From positions 1-64,000 of the forward strand of contig CAAFUL010000090.1 in the NCBI GenBank assembly GCA_900766185.1: a DNA stretch of 64,000 nucleotides. Reading direction: 5' to 3'. This document shows, piece after piece, positions 26,950 through 36,286 of the stretch (the stretch's first letter is position 1; each line of letters starts with the position of its first letter). The position numbers were made by a program, and so were the translations under genes. Source of the stretch: an uncultured Johnsonella sp. Lineage in GTDB: Bacteria > Bacillota > Clostridia > Lachnospirales > Lachnospiraceae. The notes under the pieces are model-generated. The model made no database searches. It saw only the letters and a list, made by a program, of their open reading frames with translations, and was not told the DNA's origin.

Positions 26950-27654
26950 ATGAAGAAAAGAGATACATTTATGATTGGCAGTCATTTTTCCGGCTGCTCA
27001 TACGGTTATAAAAGTAATTGGGTTAATAAAAAATATAAATTTCTAACGGCAATACTTTTAGGTGCTTCGCTTATGTCGGCTTGCTCAAATTCGGGCACGG
27101 AAAGCAGCAAGGCTTTAGAAAGTACGGCACAGGAAAGCACACAGGTAAGTGTACAGGAAGGTACGACACAGGAGAGTGTGCAGAAAGGAGTAACGGAAAG
27201 CGGTAGCATTGCAGTAATAAATGAAGACGGATCCACAGTTACAGATCAAGGTGCAATAAGTATTTTTGAGGATTTTAACAGCCTTGAAGATGCGGCAAAG
27301 TGTGCAGGTTTTGAATTGGCAGCACCTGAAAAAATAGAAGGCTATGAAAATAGATATATACAGGCAGTAAAGAATGAGATGATACAGGTCATCTATGATG
27401 ACAGTGCCGCTGAAAACAGTATAACCATAAGAAAGTCAAACAAGGCTAAAGACAGTATGCTAAGCGGTGACTATAATCAGTACAGTAATCAAAAAGAAAC
27501 AGAAGTAGAGGGTGTTAAAGTAAGCTTAAAAGGCAATGAAGAGGGCAGTGTAAGTCTTGCTACATGGACAAACGGTAATTACAGTTATTCTTTCGGACTT
27601 AGCAAGTCCATGCCTGAAGATAAGCTGATAGAGATAGTTAAAGGAATTAAATAA
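26950..27654 (+). CDS. Putative lipoprotein of unknown function
   Basis: A 234-residue protein with an unusually long positively charged lead (about 30 residues) before a hydrophobic stretch and lipobox SLMSAC. Then follows a Ser/Thr/Gln-rich spacer with repeated QEST/QESVQ motifs and a C-terminal domain (about 110-234) with YIQAVKNEMIQVIYDDSAAENSITIRKS, which resembles the DUF4367-like domain of Firmicutes envelope proteins. It is probably anchored on the outer membrane face. ATG 26950 is chosen. It sits between deoC and the nucleoside-binding lipoprotein but may be unrelated. Confidence 0.6.
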   Translation: MKKRDTFMIGSHFSGCSYGYKSNWVNKKYKFLTAILLGASLMSACSNSGTESSKALESTAQESTQVSVQEGTTQESVQKGVTESGSIAVINEDGSTVTDQGAISIFEDFNSLEDAAKCAGFELAAPEKIEGYENRYIQAVKNEMIQVIYDDSAAENSITIRKSNKAKDSMLSGDYNQYSNQKETEVEGVKVSLKGNEEGSVSLATWTNGNYSYSFGLSKSMPEDKLIEIVKGIK

Positions 27655-27780
27655 TTTTTATATGTTTAGAAAAATTTATCTATTTGCTTATATCTCAATT
27701 AATGGTAAAATTAAGTATGTAAGCGTATAAATGCCAAAATAATATTTTGGCAAAAACTCAAATAATAAGGAGGATTTATT

Positions 27781-28941
27781 ATGAGGAAATTAAAAAGTGT
27801 ATTATTGATGTCAGCGGTAGCGGTATCTTTGCTGTCAGCCTGTGCAAAGCCGACTGCTGAAACTCAGGCAAGTTCGGATGCAAGTCAGGCAGCCGAGTCC
27901 GTATCGGATGCGGGAAGCGAGGCGGCTTCCGAAGGGACTTCGGCTTCAGGCTACGAGCTTGCACTTATTACAGATGTAGGAACTATAGACGACAAGTCAT
28001 TTAACCAAGGTTCTTGGGAGGGGCTTGATAAATATGCTACCGAGCATAACATTACTCATAAGTATTATAAGCCGGCAGAAAAATCAGATGCTGCCTGCCT
28101 TGATGCTATAGACCTTGCGGTTAAGGGCGGTGCCAAACTTATAGTAACACCGGGATTTTTATTCGAAGCTCCGGTATATGAGGCTCAGAAAAAGTATCCT
28201 GATGTAAAGTTTGTTACAATAGATGCGGAACCTAAGTCAGGGGATACAGCCGATATAGCTCAAAACTCACATGCAATCTTTTATGCTGAGGAGCAGGCAG
28301 GCTACCTTGCAGGTTATGCAGCAGTAAAAGAGGGTTATAAGAGCTTAGGATTTATGGGTGGAATAGCTGTTCCTGCAGTTGTAAGATTCGGTTACGGATA
28401 TGTGCAGGGTGCCGATGCGGCAGCTAAGGAATTAGGACTTGCCAAGGGTGATGTAAAAATCAAGTACACCTATGTAGGAAACTTTGATGCAAGCCCTGAA
28501 AACCAGACAAAGGCGGCTTCATGGTACAATGAAGGTGTTGAATGTATATTTGCTTGCGGAGGTGCTGTAGGAAACTCAGTTATGAAGGCGGCAGAGGCGG
28601 CAGATAAGGTAGTTATAGGAGTGGATGTAGACCAGTCGGTTGAGTCACCTACAGTTATAACCTCAGCTACCAAGAATCTTCAAGATTCAGTATACAATGC
28701 TATAGCAGAGTTTTATAACGGAAAATTCCCGGGCGGAACCAAGGTTATACTCACAGCAAGCGATCTTGGAGTAGGACTTCCTATGGAAAGTTCCAAGTTC
28801 AAGAATTTTACAAAAGAAGATTATGATAAATTATATGAGAGCTTAAAGAGCGGAAGTGTAACTATAGCTAATGATGAGGCTATAGGAGACAATGTTACCG
28901 ATATAAGCACGGAAGTGGTAGAGGTAAGCTCTGTAGAGTAA
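27781..28941 (+). CDS. BMP family nucleoside-binding lipoprotein (ABC importer)
   Basis: A 386-residue lipoprotein: signal peptide with lipobox SLLSAC, a Ser/Ala-rich spacer (about 25-60) and a Bmp/PnrA domain with ALITDVGTIDDKSFNQGSWEGL, the family opening with the nucleoside-contacting Asp residues, and GFMGGIAVPAVVRFGYGYVQGA. It should capture nucleosides for the ATPase/permease set at 20640-24235. The AAGGAGG site is strong. An adenosine deaminase gene follows after 5 bases, linking uptake to catabolism. Confidence 0.93.
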   Translation: MRKLKSVLLMSAVAVSLLSACAKPTAETQASSDASQAAESVSDAGSEAASEGTSASGYELALITDVGTIDDKSFNQGSWEGLDKYATEHNITHKYYKPAEKSDAACLDAIDLAVKGGAKLIVTPGFLFEAPVYEAQKKYPDVKFVTIDAEPKSGDTADIAQNSHAIFYAEEQAGYLAGYAAVKEGYKSLGFMGGIAVPAVVRFGYGYVQGADAAAKELGLAKGDVKIKYTYVGNFDASPENQTKAASWYNEGVECIFACGGAVGNSVMKAAEAADKVVIGVDVDQSVESPTVITSATKNLQDSVYNAIAEFYNGKFPGGTKVILTASDLGVGLPMESSKFKNFTKEDYDKLYESLKSGSVTIANDEAIGDNVTDISTEVVEVSSVE

Positions 28942-28946
28942 AATAT

Positions 28947-29912
28947 ATGGATTATATTAAAAAATTACCAAAGATTGAGTTACACTGTCATTTGGACGGA
29001 TCTCTTCCAAGGGCTACTATTGAAGAACTTTTAGGAAGAGAGGTAGAAGACTCTGAGCTTAGTGTGTCTGAGGACTGTAAGAGCCTAACCGAATACCTGC
29101 AAAAGTTTGACCTGCCCTTAAGTGCACTTACGAGTTATGCTGCATTTAAAAAGGCGGCAAAAGATTTTGTATTAAGCCTACAGGCGGATAATACGATTTA
29201 TGCGGAAGTAAGATTCGCTCCGCTGCTTTCAGTTAATGCTAACCTTAAGTTAAGGGATATAATGGAAGCGGTGATAGAGGGATTAAAAGAAGGCAAAGCA
29301 CTTACCGGTATAGATGTGGGACTTATAGCCTGTGCTATGAGGCATCATGAGCCTGAAAAAAGCCTTAGAATGTTCTCTGAGATAAGGGATTATTTGGGTT
29401 TCGGTCTTAATGCCTTGGATCTTGCAGGAGATGAGTCAAAGTATCCTATGAGCTTATTTATAGACTTATTCAAAAAGGCAAAGTGCATGGGCTATCTATT
29501 TACAATACACGCCGGAGAGTGCAGGGATGTAAGGAATGTGCTTTTAAGCGTAGAGGCAGGGGCTTTAAGAATAGGTCACGGAATAGCCTTAAGCGGACAA
29601 AGAGATGCTATAAAGCTTTGTAAGGATAAGGGCATAGGCATAGAGATGTGTCCTATAAGTAACTTGCAGACAAAGGCGGTTGATGATATCAAAGCCTATC
29701 CTCTAAAAGAGTTTCTTGAAGCCGGACTGTCAGTTACCGTTAATACTGATAACAGAACTGTAAGTAACAGTACTATGGAAAAGGAACTTGAGTTTGTGGC
29801 AAATGAGTTCGCACTTGGTGAGGATGTCATAAAGAAGCTTATGATAAACGCTGCCAATCTGGCTTTTGCAGATGATAATATAAAACATAACTTGTTAAAT
29901 AAAATATTGTAG
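28947..29912 (+). CDS. add: Adenosine deaminase
   Basis: A 321-residue metal-dependent deaminase. Zinc ligands and catalytic residues are visible: LPKIELHCHLDGSLP (HxH), TIHAGECRD (His and Glu), IGHGIAL (His) and NTDNRTVSN (Asp). It converts adenosine and deoxyadenosine to inosine and deoxyinosine, feeding the purine nucleoside phosphorylase at 30485. It is coupled to the Bmp lipoprotein gene. Confidence 0.95.
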   Translation: MDYIKKLPKIELHCHLDGSLPRATIEELLGREVEDSELSVSEDCKSLTEYLQKFDLPLSALTSYAAFKKAAKDFVLSLQADNTIYAEVRFAPLLSVNANLKLRDIMEAVIEGLKEGKALTGIDVGLIACAMRHHEPEKSLRMFSEIRDYLGFGLNALDLAGDESKYPMSLFIDLFKKAKCMGYLFTIHAGECRDVRNVLLSVEAGALRIGHGIALSGQRDAIKLCKDKGIGIEMCPISNLQTKAVDDIKAYPLKEFLEAGLSVTVNTDNRTVSNSTMEKELEFVANEFALGEDVIKKLMINAANLAFADDNIKHNLLNKIL

Positions 29913-30258
29913 TACTTGCAGATAATGCTTTACACCAAGCGAAAATACATTAATTAAAAGATGCATCAAAAAATGAGCAATAGAGCAGCTTGAGCCTAAT
30001 TTCATATGCCATGCATTGATTTAACTGCTGTATTGATGCAATGATATCTGAACTGATTATTGTTTGTGGAAGTTGTAAAGCGGTAAAACGCCTAAAGTAT
30101 CGGTTTAAATATCAACAGGTAGCTACACCTTTATCTGTGGGATAATTGATATTTAGGTATTGCAATAATAAAAAGGGGCTGTTGAGACATTTTCAGCTCC
30201 TTTTATTTATAGCAGGGGTGCTGTAAGGAATATAGACTTATGGCGAACACCGCCCCTA
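29913..30258 (+). other. Repeat-rich intergenic region after add
   Basis: No credible gene. It contains an inverted pair around 29962-30041 (TGCATCAA ... TTGATGCA), a second one (AAATATCAA ... TTGATATTT) around 30106-30154, the terminator-like hairpin at 30175 and a CAGGGGTGCTGTAAGGAA string resembling the repeat at 57975-58080. Confidence 0.5.
30175..30208 (+). terminator. Terminator-like hairpin downstream of add
   Basis: GGGGCTG (30175-30181) pairs with CAGCTCC (30194-30200) with one G-T pair, followed by TTTTATTT. It lies about 260 bases beyond the add stop. Confidence 0.6.
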
Positions 30259-30385
30259 GTGTAGTGTATCGTTGATATCCAACTTTATTATTGCTTTGCT
30301 AATAGATTGTAACAAATACATAATAAGGGGAATGGATATTTACTCTACTATTGCAGATATTAATTAAATGTCAATAATACATTAC
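30259..30385 (+). repeat. Direct repeat (copy 2) upstream of purine nucleoside phosphorylase
   Basis: Same element as 25892-26016, ending at the same AATACATTAC. It is followed by a different hairpin (GCGAGTACGG... CCATACTCGATT) and, about 99 bases downstream, the start of the gene at 30485. Confidence 0.75.
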
Positions 30386-30484
30386 ATCAGAGCGAGTACG
30401 GGGCTAAAGCTTCCATACTCGATTAGAAATCTATTAACCAAGTAGTCTTGCCCGACTACAATATTGTTATGATAGGAGAAAAAT

Positions 30485-31306
30485 ATGTTGTCTATTAAAG
30501 AAAAACTTGATACCTGCTTTAATGAGGTAAGAAAAAAGCTTAGTTTTAAACCGGAAGTGGCTTTGGTACTTGGTTCTGGTCTCGGTACTTATGCAGATGA
30601 TATAGAAATAGTTGAAAGTCTATCATATAAGGACATAAAGGACTTTCCGGTGTCCACTGTAAGCGGACATGAGGGCAGATTTATCTGTGCATATATAGGA
30701 AAAGTTCCGGTGATCATTATGCAGGGAAGAGTGCATTATTATGAAGGTTATGACATGACGGATGTGGTGCTGCCTATACGAATTATGTCCATGCTCGGAG
30801 CTAAGAAGCTTATATTAAGCAATGCTGCCGGCGGAATAAATCAAAGTTTCCATCCCGGAGACTTTATGATCTTAACCGACCATATCAGCAGCTTTGTAAG
30901 AAGCCCTCTTATAGGTCCTAATATTGATGAACTGGGTACAAGATTTCCGGATATGAGCGAGATCTACTCTAAAAGATGTGTAAATGTAATAAAGGAAGTT
31001 GCAAAAAAACTTAGTATAGATATGAAAGAGGGAGTTTATCTTCAATGCAGCGGTCCTAATTATGAAAGTGCAGCAGAGATAAGAATGTATAAACTTATGG
31101 GAGCCGATGCGGTAGGTATGAGCACTGCCTGTGAGGCTATGGCAGCGGCACATATGGGTATGGAAGTAGCTGCGATCTCCTGCATAACCAACTACGCTAC
31201 AGGACTTAGTGACAGAAAACTTGATCATGTGGAAGTAAAGGAAGTTGCGGATAAGGTATCAAGTCAGTTTAAGGGCTTGGTTACTGAGGTGATAAAGAAT
31301 ATATAA
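30485..31306 (+). CDS. punA: Purine nucleoside phosphorylase (class I trimeric)
   Basis: A 273-residue enzyme with LVLGSGLGTYADDIE and VSGHEGRFICAYIG phosphate-binding segments, AAGGINQSFHPGDFMILTDHI, and the base-binding GPNYESAAEIRMYKLMGADAVGM. It splits inosine and guanosine (and deoxy forms) to base and (deoxy)ribose-1-phosphate, following adenosine deaminase in this cluster. A GGAG site precedes ATG 30485. Confidence 0.94.
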   Translation: MLSIKEKLDTCFNEVRKKLSFKPEVALVLGSGLGTYADDIEIVESLSYKDIKDFPVSTVSGHEGRFICAYIGKVPVIIMQGRVHYYEGYDMTDVVLPIRIMSMLGAKKLILSNAAGGINQSFHPGDFMILTDHISSFVRSPLIGPNIDELGTRFPDMSEIYSKRCVNVIKEVAKKLSIDMKEGVYLQCSGPNYESAAEIRMYKLMGADAVGMSTACEAMAAAHMGMEVAAISCITNYATGLSDRKLDHVEVKEVADKVSSQFKGLVTEVIKNI

Positions 31307-31312
31307 TTTGTC

Positions 31313-31587
31313 GGTAACATAAACAATTAATACTGATACAAAACTCCTTATAATTCAATCATACTTGCAACCCATTTTCAAAGCTTCGACAAATTCACAC
31401 AGACTGCGGAACTCGCTTGTCCACCAAAAAGCATGGTGGACTGGCGCTCAAACAGTCCTCGTCTGTGGAATTTGTATCTCGCTTTATCAAAAGGGTTAAC
31501 CGCTAAAAAGATTGAATTATAAGGAGTTTTTTTATCTTCCGCCACACTACTATTATAAATGATATATTTATAATAGTTTATGTTACC
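31313..31587. repeat. 275-base nested palindrome (repeat C), between convergent genes
   Basis: The outer arms GGTAACATAAAC (31313-31324) and GTTTATGTTACC (31576-31587) are perfect. Inside them are AAACTCCTTATAATTCAATC and its exact reverse complement, then ACAAATTCACACAGAC with GTCTGTGGAATTTGT (near complement), and in the centre GTCCACC...GGTGGAC. The whole unit can fold into one long hairpin. It carries no gene. It may also stop transcription from both sides. Confidence 0.85.
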
Positions 31588-31636
31588 TAAGAGGGTGAGA
31601 GATGTGAGGCATGGAAGCGACTTTTATTCCTGCCAA

Positions 31637-33694
31637 CTACTCGCTTATATTAAAACTTGTCAAAACTATAGAAAAAGTTGTGAGGTTATGCAAAATAGAA
31701 AGTATTTTTGCCGGCATAAGGTCAAACAGTCCCATACATATAAGGGAGGTATTGACCGTTATGGCAGTGGTTACATTTGCATTGACCTTTCTGTTCAGTT
31801 TTTGTGCCATATTATTAAGTTCAAGCAAAGATGTCAGTGAGTCCGAGAGTAGGAGAATATCGCTGACCTGTTTTGAAAGATCGGCTCCCTCTCCCATGGA
31901 TACGCTGATATCGGCGGCGGAAAGAGCGGCAGAGTCATTAAGACCGTCTCCTACCATAAGTACTTTTTTACCGCTTTGTTTTTTAGCAAGTACATACTCG
32001 TATTTGGTACTGGGAGTCATTTCCGTAAGTACTTCATCAAATGGCAGATTTTCAACTGTATTAAGCGTTCTTTGCTTTGTATCTCCGGTCAAAAGAATCA
32101 GCTCCTTACCGCTTTGTTTTAAGGTATTTAACACCTTAAGCGTTTCATCCCTTAAACTTATGTCTACACAGAAAATAGCTATTAATTTGTCTTTATATCC
32201 AAGATAAAGTAAGTTATAGCTGTCGGTGTACTTGTTAATTGTCTGTCTTTGTTCCTCGGAAATACTTATTCCCTCTTCTTCCAGTAACATAAGGTTACTT
32301 ATAACCACCTTATCACCTGAAATATTGGATATGATGCCCTTGGAAGCTATATGATAAAGCTTTGAATGCATTTCAGGATGATCGATACCCTTTTCTTTTG
32401 CCTTATTTACCACAGCACTGGCTATCGGATGATAGATATGCTCTTCCAAACAGGCGGCTATTCTTAAAACTTCTTCTTGTGAATAGTCATAGAAGGTAAT
32501 TATCTTATGGATCTCGGGATGTGACTTTGTAATAGTTCCCGTCTTGTCAAATATAAAGGTATCTATATTGTTATAAATGTCAAGTGAAGATGCGGATTTT
32601 ACAACTATTTCCCTGTCTATAAGCTTTTGTATTGCTGAAAGGTAGGCAACCGGAGTCGACAACTTCAGTGCACAGGAGTAGTCTACCAATAAAAATGATA
32701 TAGCCTTGCTGAATGAAAATGTAAAAAGGTAGGTCAGTGCCGCACCTAAAAAATTATACTTAACTAATTTATCGGCGGCTAAGATGAACTTATATTGCTT
32801 GGTATCATTTAACAGATCGGCTTTTTTCATTAAATCAATTAATTGATATATACGGGCATTTGCCTTAACATTGGATACACTTATGTAGATTTCGCCGCTT
32901 TCCAAAATAGTATTGGAATAAACTAAATCTCCGACTTTTTTATCAATAGGGAAAGCCTCTCCGGTAATGGAGCTTTCATTTACGCTGCCCCTTCCCTTAG
33001 TAATTTTGCCGTCAAAGAGTATCTCATTGCCCTCTGATACTATAACTATGTCGTTAAGCTCTATATTTGAGCAATTGATTTGTGTACGCTCGCCATCCCT
33101 TAAGACCCAAACTTCCTTATTCTTACTTTCAAGGCTTTTTTCCAGATCTTCGAAAGATTTTTTCTGCGTCCAAAGACTTAACTGCTCCCCAAGTCCCAGT
33201 ATAAACATTATAGAGCTTGCCATATCAAACTGTTTTGTGCACATGGATATGGCTATTGCACTGCCGTCCAAGGTTTCCATGTTAAGCTGTCCCCTTATCA
33301 AAGAACAAAACGCATCTTTAATATACTCTAAAGAACGGTAAGCGGTTATAAGAACTTTTATCGGACCTGGCACCAATACATTAAAAAGCAGCCTCTTTAT
33401 AAGGGCATTTGAAACTATAGAGTAGGGTGTATCATAAGGCTTTATCGGGGGCAAGAGATACTTTTCCCTGATTACATCCTTGTCAACCGCCCTTAGAAAA
33501 TCTTTGACCTGTTGACTGCCTTCTTTGTCAAATATAATTGCAAAGCTGAACATATCATTATAAAAATGTATATGCCTGATTTTATGAAAATCGGCAGCAA
33601 GCTTTATAAGATATTCCTGCACATAAAGAGTGCATCTGAAAGAAGCTCGTACTCTTACTCGCTTACTGCTGCTGTGTAAAATATTAAATGTCAT
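31637..33694 (-). CDS. P-type ATPase, P1B-like with an atypical transmembrane motif
   Basis: A 685-residue pump. The first about 85 residues resemble a degenerate HMA2 domain without a CxxC. Then come membrane segments, the actuator motif SITGEAF, phosphorylation site DKTGTITKS, and hinge GDGLNDSAALSAADISVSM. In the metal-binding helix the usual CPC is replaced: DYSCALKLSTP has Tyr-Ser-Cys, so the conserved proline is missing. Substrate metal, if any, is unknown. It starts 1 base after the stop of a small membrane protein, so the two are coupled. Similar pairs occur in other Firmicutes as far as I recall. Confidence 0.82.
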   Translation of the reverse strand: MTFNILHSSSKRVRVRASFRCTLYVQEYLIKLAADFHKIRHIHFYNDMFSFAIIFDKEGSQQVKDFLRAVDKDVIREKYLLPPIKPYDTPYSIVSNALIKRLLFNVLVPGPIKVLITAYRSLEYIKDAFCSLIRGQLNMETLDGSAIAISMCTKQFDMASSIMFILGLGEQLSLWTQKKSFEDLEKSLESKNKEVWVLRDGERTQINCSNIELNDIVIVSEGNEILFDGKITKGRGSVNESSITGEAFPIDKKVGDLVYSNTILESGEIYISVSNVKANARIYQLIDLMKKADLLNDTKQYKFILAADKLVKYNFLGAALTYLFTFSFSKAISFLLVDYSCALKLSTPVAYLSAIQKLIDREIVVKSASSLDIYNNIDTFIFDKTGTITKSHPEIHKIITFYDYSQEEVLRIAACLEEHIYHPIASAVVNKAKEKGIDHPEMHSKLYHIASKGIISNISGDKVVISNLMLLEEEGISISEEQRQTINKYTDSYNLLYLGYKDKLIAIFCVDISLRDETLKVLNTLKQSGKELILLTGDTKQRTLNTVENLPFDEVLTEMTPSTKYEYVLAKKQSGKKVLMVGDGLNDSAALSAADISVSMGEGADLSKQVSDILLLSDSLTSLLELNNMAQKLNRKVNANVTTAITVNTSLICMGLFDLMPAKILSILHNLTTFSIVLTSFNISE

Positions 33695-33695
33695 A

Positions 33696-33977
33696 CTATT
33701 CGCCTTCTACGAAATCAAGATTTTCTTCTCTCTTCTCGGCTTCGTATATATCACCGGCATCAGCCAAAACATCATCTGCGTGTTGTTTTATATTGGAAAT
33801 GGTTTCATCAATACTGTCCTTAGCCTTATATCCTTTAGCGATTGCTTTGGCATAGAACTTTTTAGCCTCCTTGCTCGCTAAGACTTTTAATCCTAGAGTA
33901 CCGAATGCTACACCTCCTATAAAAGTAAGCGGAAGTTTAGAACCTGCCAACAATGTTTTAATAGTTTTTGATAACAT
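33696..33977 (-). CDS. Small DUF6110-like membrane protein, partner of the P-type ATPase
   Basis: A 93-residue protein with one hydrophobic segment near the N-terminus (about 13-33, KLPLTFIGGVAFGTLGLKVLA), then KEAKKFYAKAIAKGYKAKDSIDETI and an acidic tail. It resembles DUF6110 proteins next to heavy-metal-type ATPases. It is translationally coupled to the ATPase (TAG then TATG). It may be an accessory subunit or metal-handling helper. An AAGGAGG site precedes it. Confidence 0.65.
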   Translation of the reverse strand: MLSKTIKTLLAGSKLPLTFIGGVAFGTLGLKVLASKEAKKFYAKAIAKGYKAKDSIDETISNIKQHADDVLADAGDIYEAEKREENLDFVEGE

Positions 33978-34200
33978 TTTTTTCCTCCTTGTAAAATATG
34001 ATTTTGAAGAATTATCTTCAATTAAAAAGATAGTATATCACCATTAAGCATATTTAGGCAAGATAGGAATAAAAAGTTGGATGTGCAGTTTATAGCTAAG
34101 AGGTAAAACTAAACGGACATTTAGGCAAGGCAAAGAATAATATAAAGAAAATAATACAAAAAAAGATAATATAAAAGAAACGGTTTTTAGATACAAAAAA

Positions 34201-34271
34201 AGCAGGTGATGGGAATCGAACCCACGTATTCAGCTTGGAAGGCTGATGTTCTACCATTGAACTACACCTGC
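34201..34271 (-). tRNA. tRNA-Gly (anticodon TCC)
   Basis: Read on the - strand, the acceptor arms GCAGGTG and CACCTGC pair perfectly and the discriminator is T. A D-loop (AGTTCAATGGTAGAAC), anticodon loop CTTCCAA with anticodon TCC, and T-arm GTGGGTTCGATTCCCAT are all present. It is 71 bases long, CCA is not encoded, and a T run follows. Confidence 0.95.
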
Positions 34272-34406
34272 GAACGAGGTAGATTCTATAATAAAATAAG
34301 ATAAAAGTCAATAGTTTGGAGAAAATTTTTGATTTTTTTGATGAAGTACCTCATTATAATAGCATATAGAATAAACAAGTGAAATCAGAAAAAATAGCAG
34401 ATTAAT

Positions 34407-34473
34407 AAAAAAGATACATATTTATTCCGTTAAGATTATAAAAAGTCTTATGGAATAGTGTGTATCTTTTTTT
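34407..34473. repeat. AT-rich imperfect palindrome, terminator-like on both strands
   Basis: AAAAAAGATACA...TTCCGTTAAGA pairs with TCTTATGGAATAGTGTGTATC...TTTTTTT over about 28 positions with a few mismatches. T runs at both ends would allow termination in either direction. No gene converges here now, so it may be a relic. Confidence 0.55.
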
Positions 34474-34668
34474 GTTGCAAGCATAATAAAATCGATAATA
34501 AAATAAAATGTAAAATTCAATTAAAACAAAAGTTAAATAAAAATTAACTTAAGGTATTTTAATTTTGTGTGAAATATAATAAGATACATAGGTACAATAA
34601 ATTTACAATATTTTTAATAAAAAATATACAGAGTGACAGAAACTGTCATAACGGCTTGCTATAATAAG

Positions 34669-34853
34669 GTTACAGTTCAGGTAGCTCATTCATCTTCGTC
34701 AAAACAATCTAAAAATGTTTAACCTTATTTATAAATTAGACGAATTATGAATATTGACAGTAGTCTGTTAGATATATATGTATAATATGTAGCTGAAAGC
34801 AAGCTTTCATTTAGCATATTATACATATATATCTAGGCTACCTGAACTGTAAC
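34669..34853 (+). repeat. Repeat family A, copy 2 (MITE-like, 185 bases), left border of the accessory block
   Basis: The terminal inverted repeats GTTACAGTTCAGGTAGC and GCTACCTGAACTGTAAC are perfect. The inside contains the same CGTCAAAA...TTATAAATTAGACGAAT segment and the GAAAGCAAGCTTTC palindrome as copy 1. It ends about 65 bases before the WYL regulator start. Confidence 0.85.
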
Positions 34854-34917
34854 CTAATAAGCCTGCTTAAGATTTGCAGATGAAGTAATATATTCAAAAT
34901 ATTATAAGGAGTATGTT

Positions 34918-35862
34918 GTGGATGGAAAAAAGGTTGACAGAATACTGGACATCTATACAAGGCTTTTATCCGGAAAGAAAGTAAATAAGACGGAAATAGC
35001 ACATAAGTACGGAGTGAGTGAAAGAAGTGTGCAAAGGGATATTAATGACATAAGAAACTTTTGTGATAATGAGGCAAGTACGGACGGCTATGAAAACTAT
35101 GTTAAATATAGCAGTGAAAAGAAAAGCTATGCCTTGGAAAATACATTTAAGGCAAGCTTAAGTAACAGCGAGATACTTGCGATATGTAAAATACTTTTGC
35201 AGACAAGACCGTTTACCAATGAAGAAATGACTTCTCTTTTACAAAGACTTATAGAGTGCTGTGTACCGGCAGCAAACAGAAAGATGGTATCGGAACTTAT
35301 TGCAAATGAAGCATTTCATTATGTAGAGCCAAAGCATAAAAAGAAGTTTATAGAAGATATGTGGAAGGTGGCTGAGGCTATCAGCACAGCCAATTTTATA
35401 GAAATTCACTATAAAAAGACGGATGATACTGTGGTGGAAAGGAAACTTAAGCCCCTTGCGATAATGTTTTCAGAGCATTATTTCTACCTGACCGCCTTTA
35501 TAGATGATGAGGATAAAATAAGGGAAAAGTTTGATGTGTTAAATGACTCATTTCCCACGATATACAGGATAGACAGGATAAATAAGATAAAGGTACTTGA
35601 TAAAAAGTTTCATATACCCTACAGTTCCCGTTTTGAAGAGGGTGAGTTCCTGAAAAGAATACAGTTTATGTATGGCGGAAGGCTTAGGAGGATAAAGTTC
35701 AGATGTGAAAAGAATAATCTGGAGGCGATACTTGACAGACTGCCGACCGCTAAGATTTTATCCCAAAAAGACAGCAAGTATCTGATACAGGCGGAGGTAT
35801 TCGGTGACGGAGTGGATATGTGGATAAGGAGTCAGGGGGATAGAATAGAATTGGTGGATTAG
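34918..35862 (+). CDS. WYL-domain transcriptional regulator
   Basis: A 314-residue regulator: an N-terminal helix-turn-helix (KVNKTEIAHKYGVSERSVQRDINDIRNF), a central WYL domain (about 145-225, ANFIEIHYKK...KPLAIMFSEHYFYLTAFID) and a C-terminal WCX-like extension. WYL proteins often control defence loci and respond to nucleic acids or nucleotides. GTG 34918 follows a TAAGGAG site. It is the first gene inside the repeat-bounded accessory block and upstream of the injection-system operon, which it may control. Confidence 0.9.
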   Translation: MDGKKVDRILDIYTRLLSGKKVNKTEIAHKYGVSERSVQRDINDIRNFCDNEASTDGYENYVKYSSEKKSYALENTFKASLSNSEILAICKILLQTRPFTNEEMTSLLQRLIECCVPAANRKMVSELIANEAFHYVEPKHKKKFIEDMWKVAEAISTANFIEIHYKKTDDTVVERKLKPLAIMFSEHYFYLTAFIDDEDKIREKFDVLNDSFPTIYRIDRINKIKVLDKKFHIPYSSRFEEGEFLKRIQFMYGGRLRRIKFRCEKNNLEAILDRLPTAKILSQKDSKYLIQAEVFGDGVDMWIRSQGDRIELVD

Positions 35863-35988
35863 GTGTTTGAACTTACAGATATTTTACTAAGAATAAAAAG
35901 TATCATCTGATATGAAAAGGCTTTGTATTTCATGAAAAGTATTTATGGATAAAAGATAAGAGGTATTTGAGTTAAGGAGGAGCAGAGT

Positions 35989-36150
35989 ATGTCATTATTT
36001 TCAAATCAGGTAAAGTGTTTAAAGTGCGGACATAAGTATAAAAAAGATCCCGCAAACCTAAAGATACATTGCCCCAAATGCGGTAGCTATGAAAGTGAAA
36101 CGGTGAAGATAGACGGGATGAAGATAAAGGATATTTTTGGGAAACATTAG
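35989..36150 (+). CDS. Small double-CxxC zinc-ribbon protein
   Basis: A 53-residue protein with VKCLKCGHKYKKDPA and IHCPKCGSY, two CxxC knuckles about 17 residues apart, behind AAGGAGG. After its TAG, another frame continues with SGKGLEETVEKFVGEEFAD and stops at 36208. A slip at the T5 run (ATATTTTTGGG, about 36132-36140) could have split a slightly longer gene. Function unknown. Confidence 0.6.
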   Translation: MSLFSNQVKCLKCGHKYKKDPANLKIHCPKCGSYESETVKIDGMKIKDIFGKH

Positions 36151-36286
36151 TGGTAAGGGCTTGGAAGAGACGGTTGAGAAGTTTGTTGGAGAAGAATTTG
36201 CTGATTAAAGTTATATAATCCGGTGATTTTAGTTTGGATGTAAGTTTTTTGAGGATACTAAGAAGTATGGAAAGTAGGAGGTTTAG

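Noticed and set aside
34201..34271. tRNA-Gly as integration site of the accessory block
   Set aside because: The block lies on the 5' side of this - strand tRNA, no partial tRNA copy is visible at the far end and no integrase is present.
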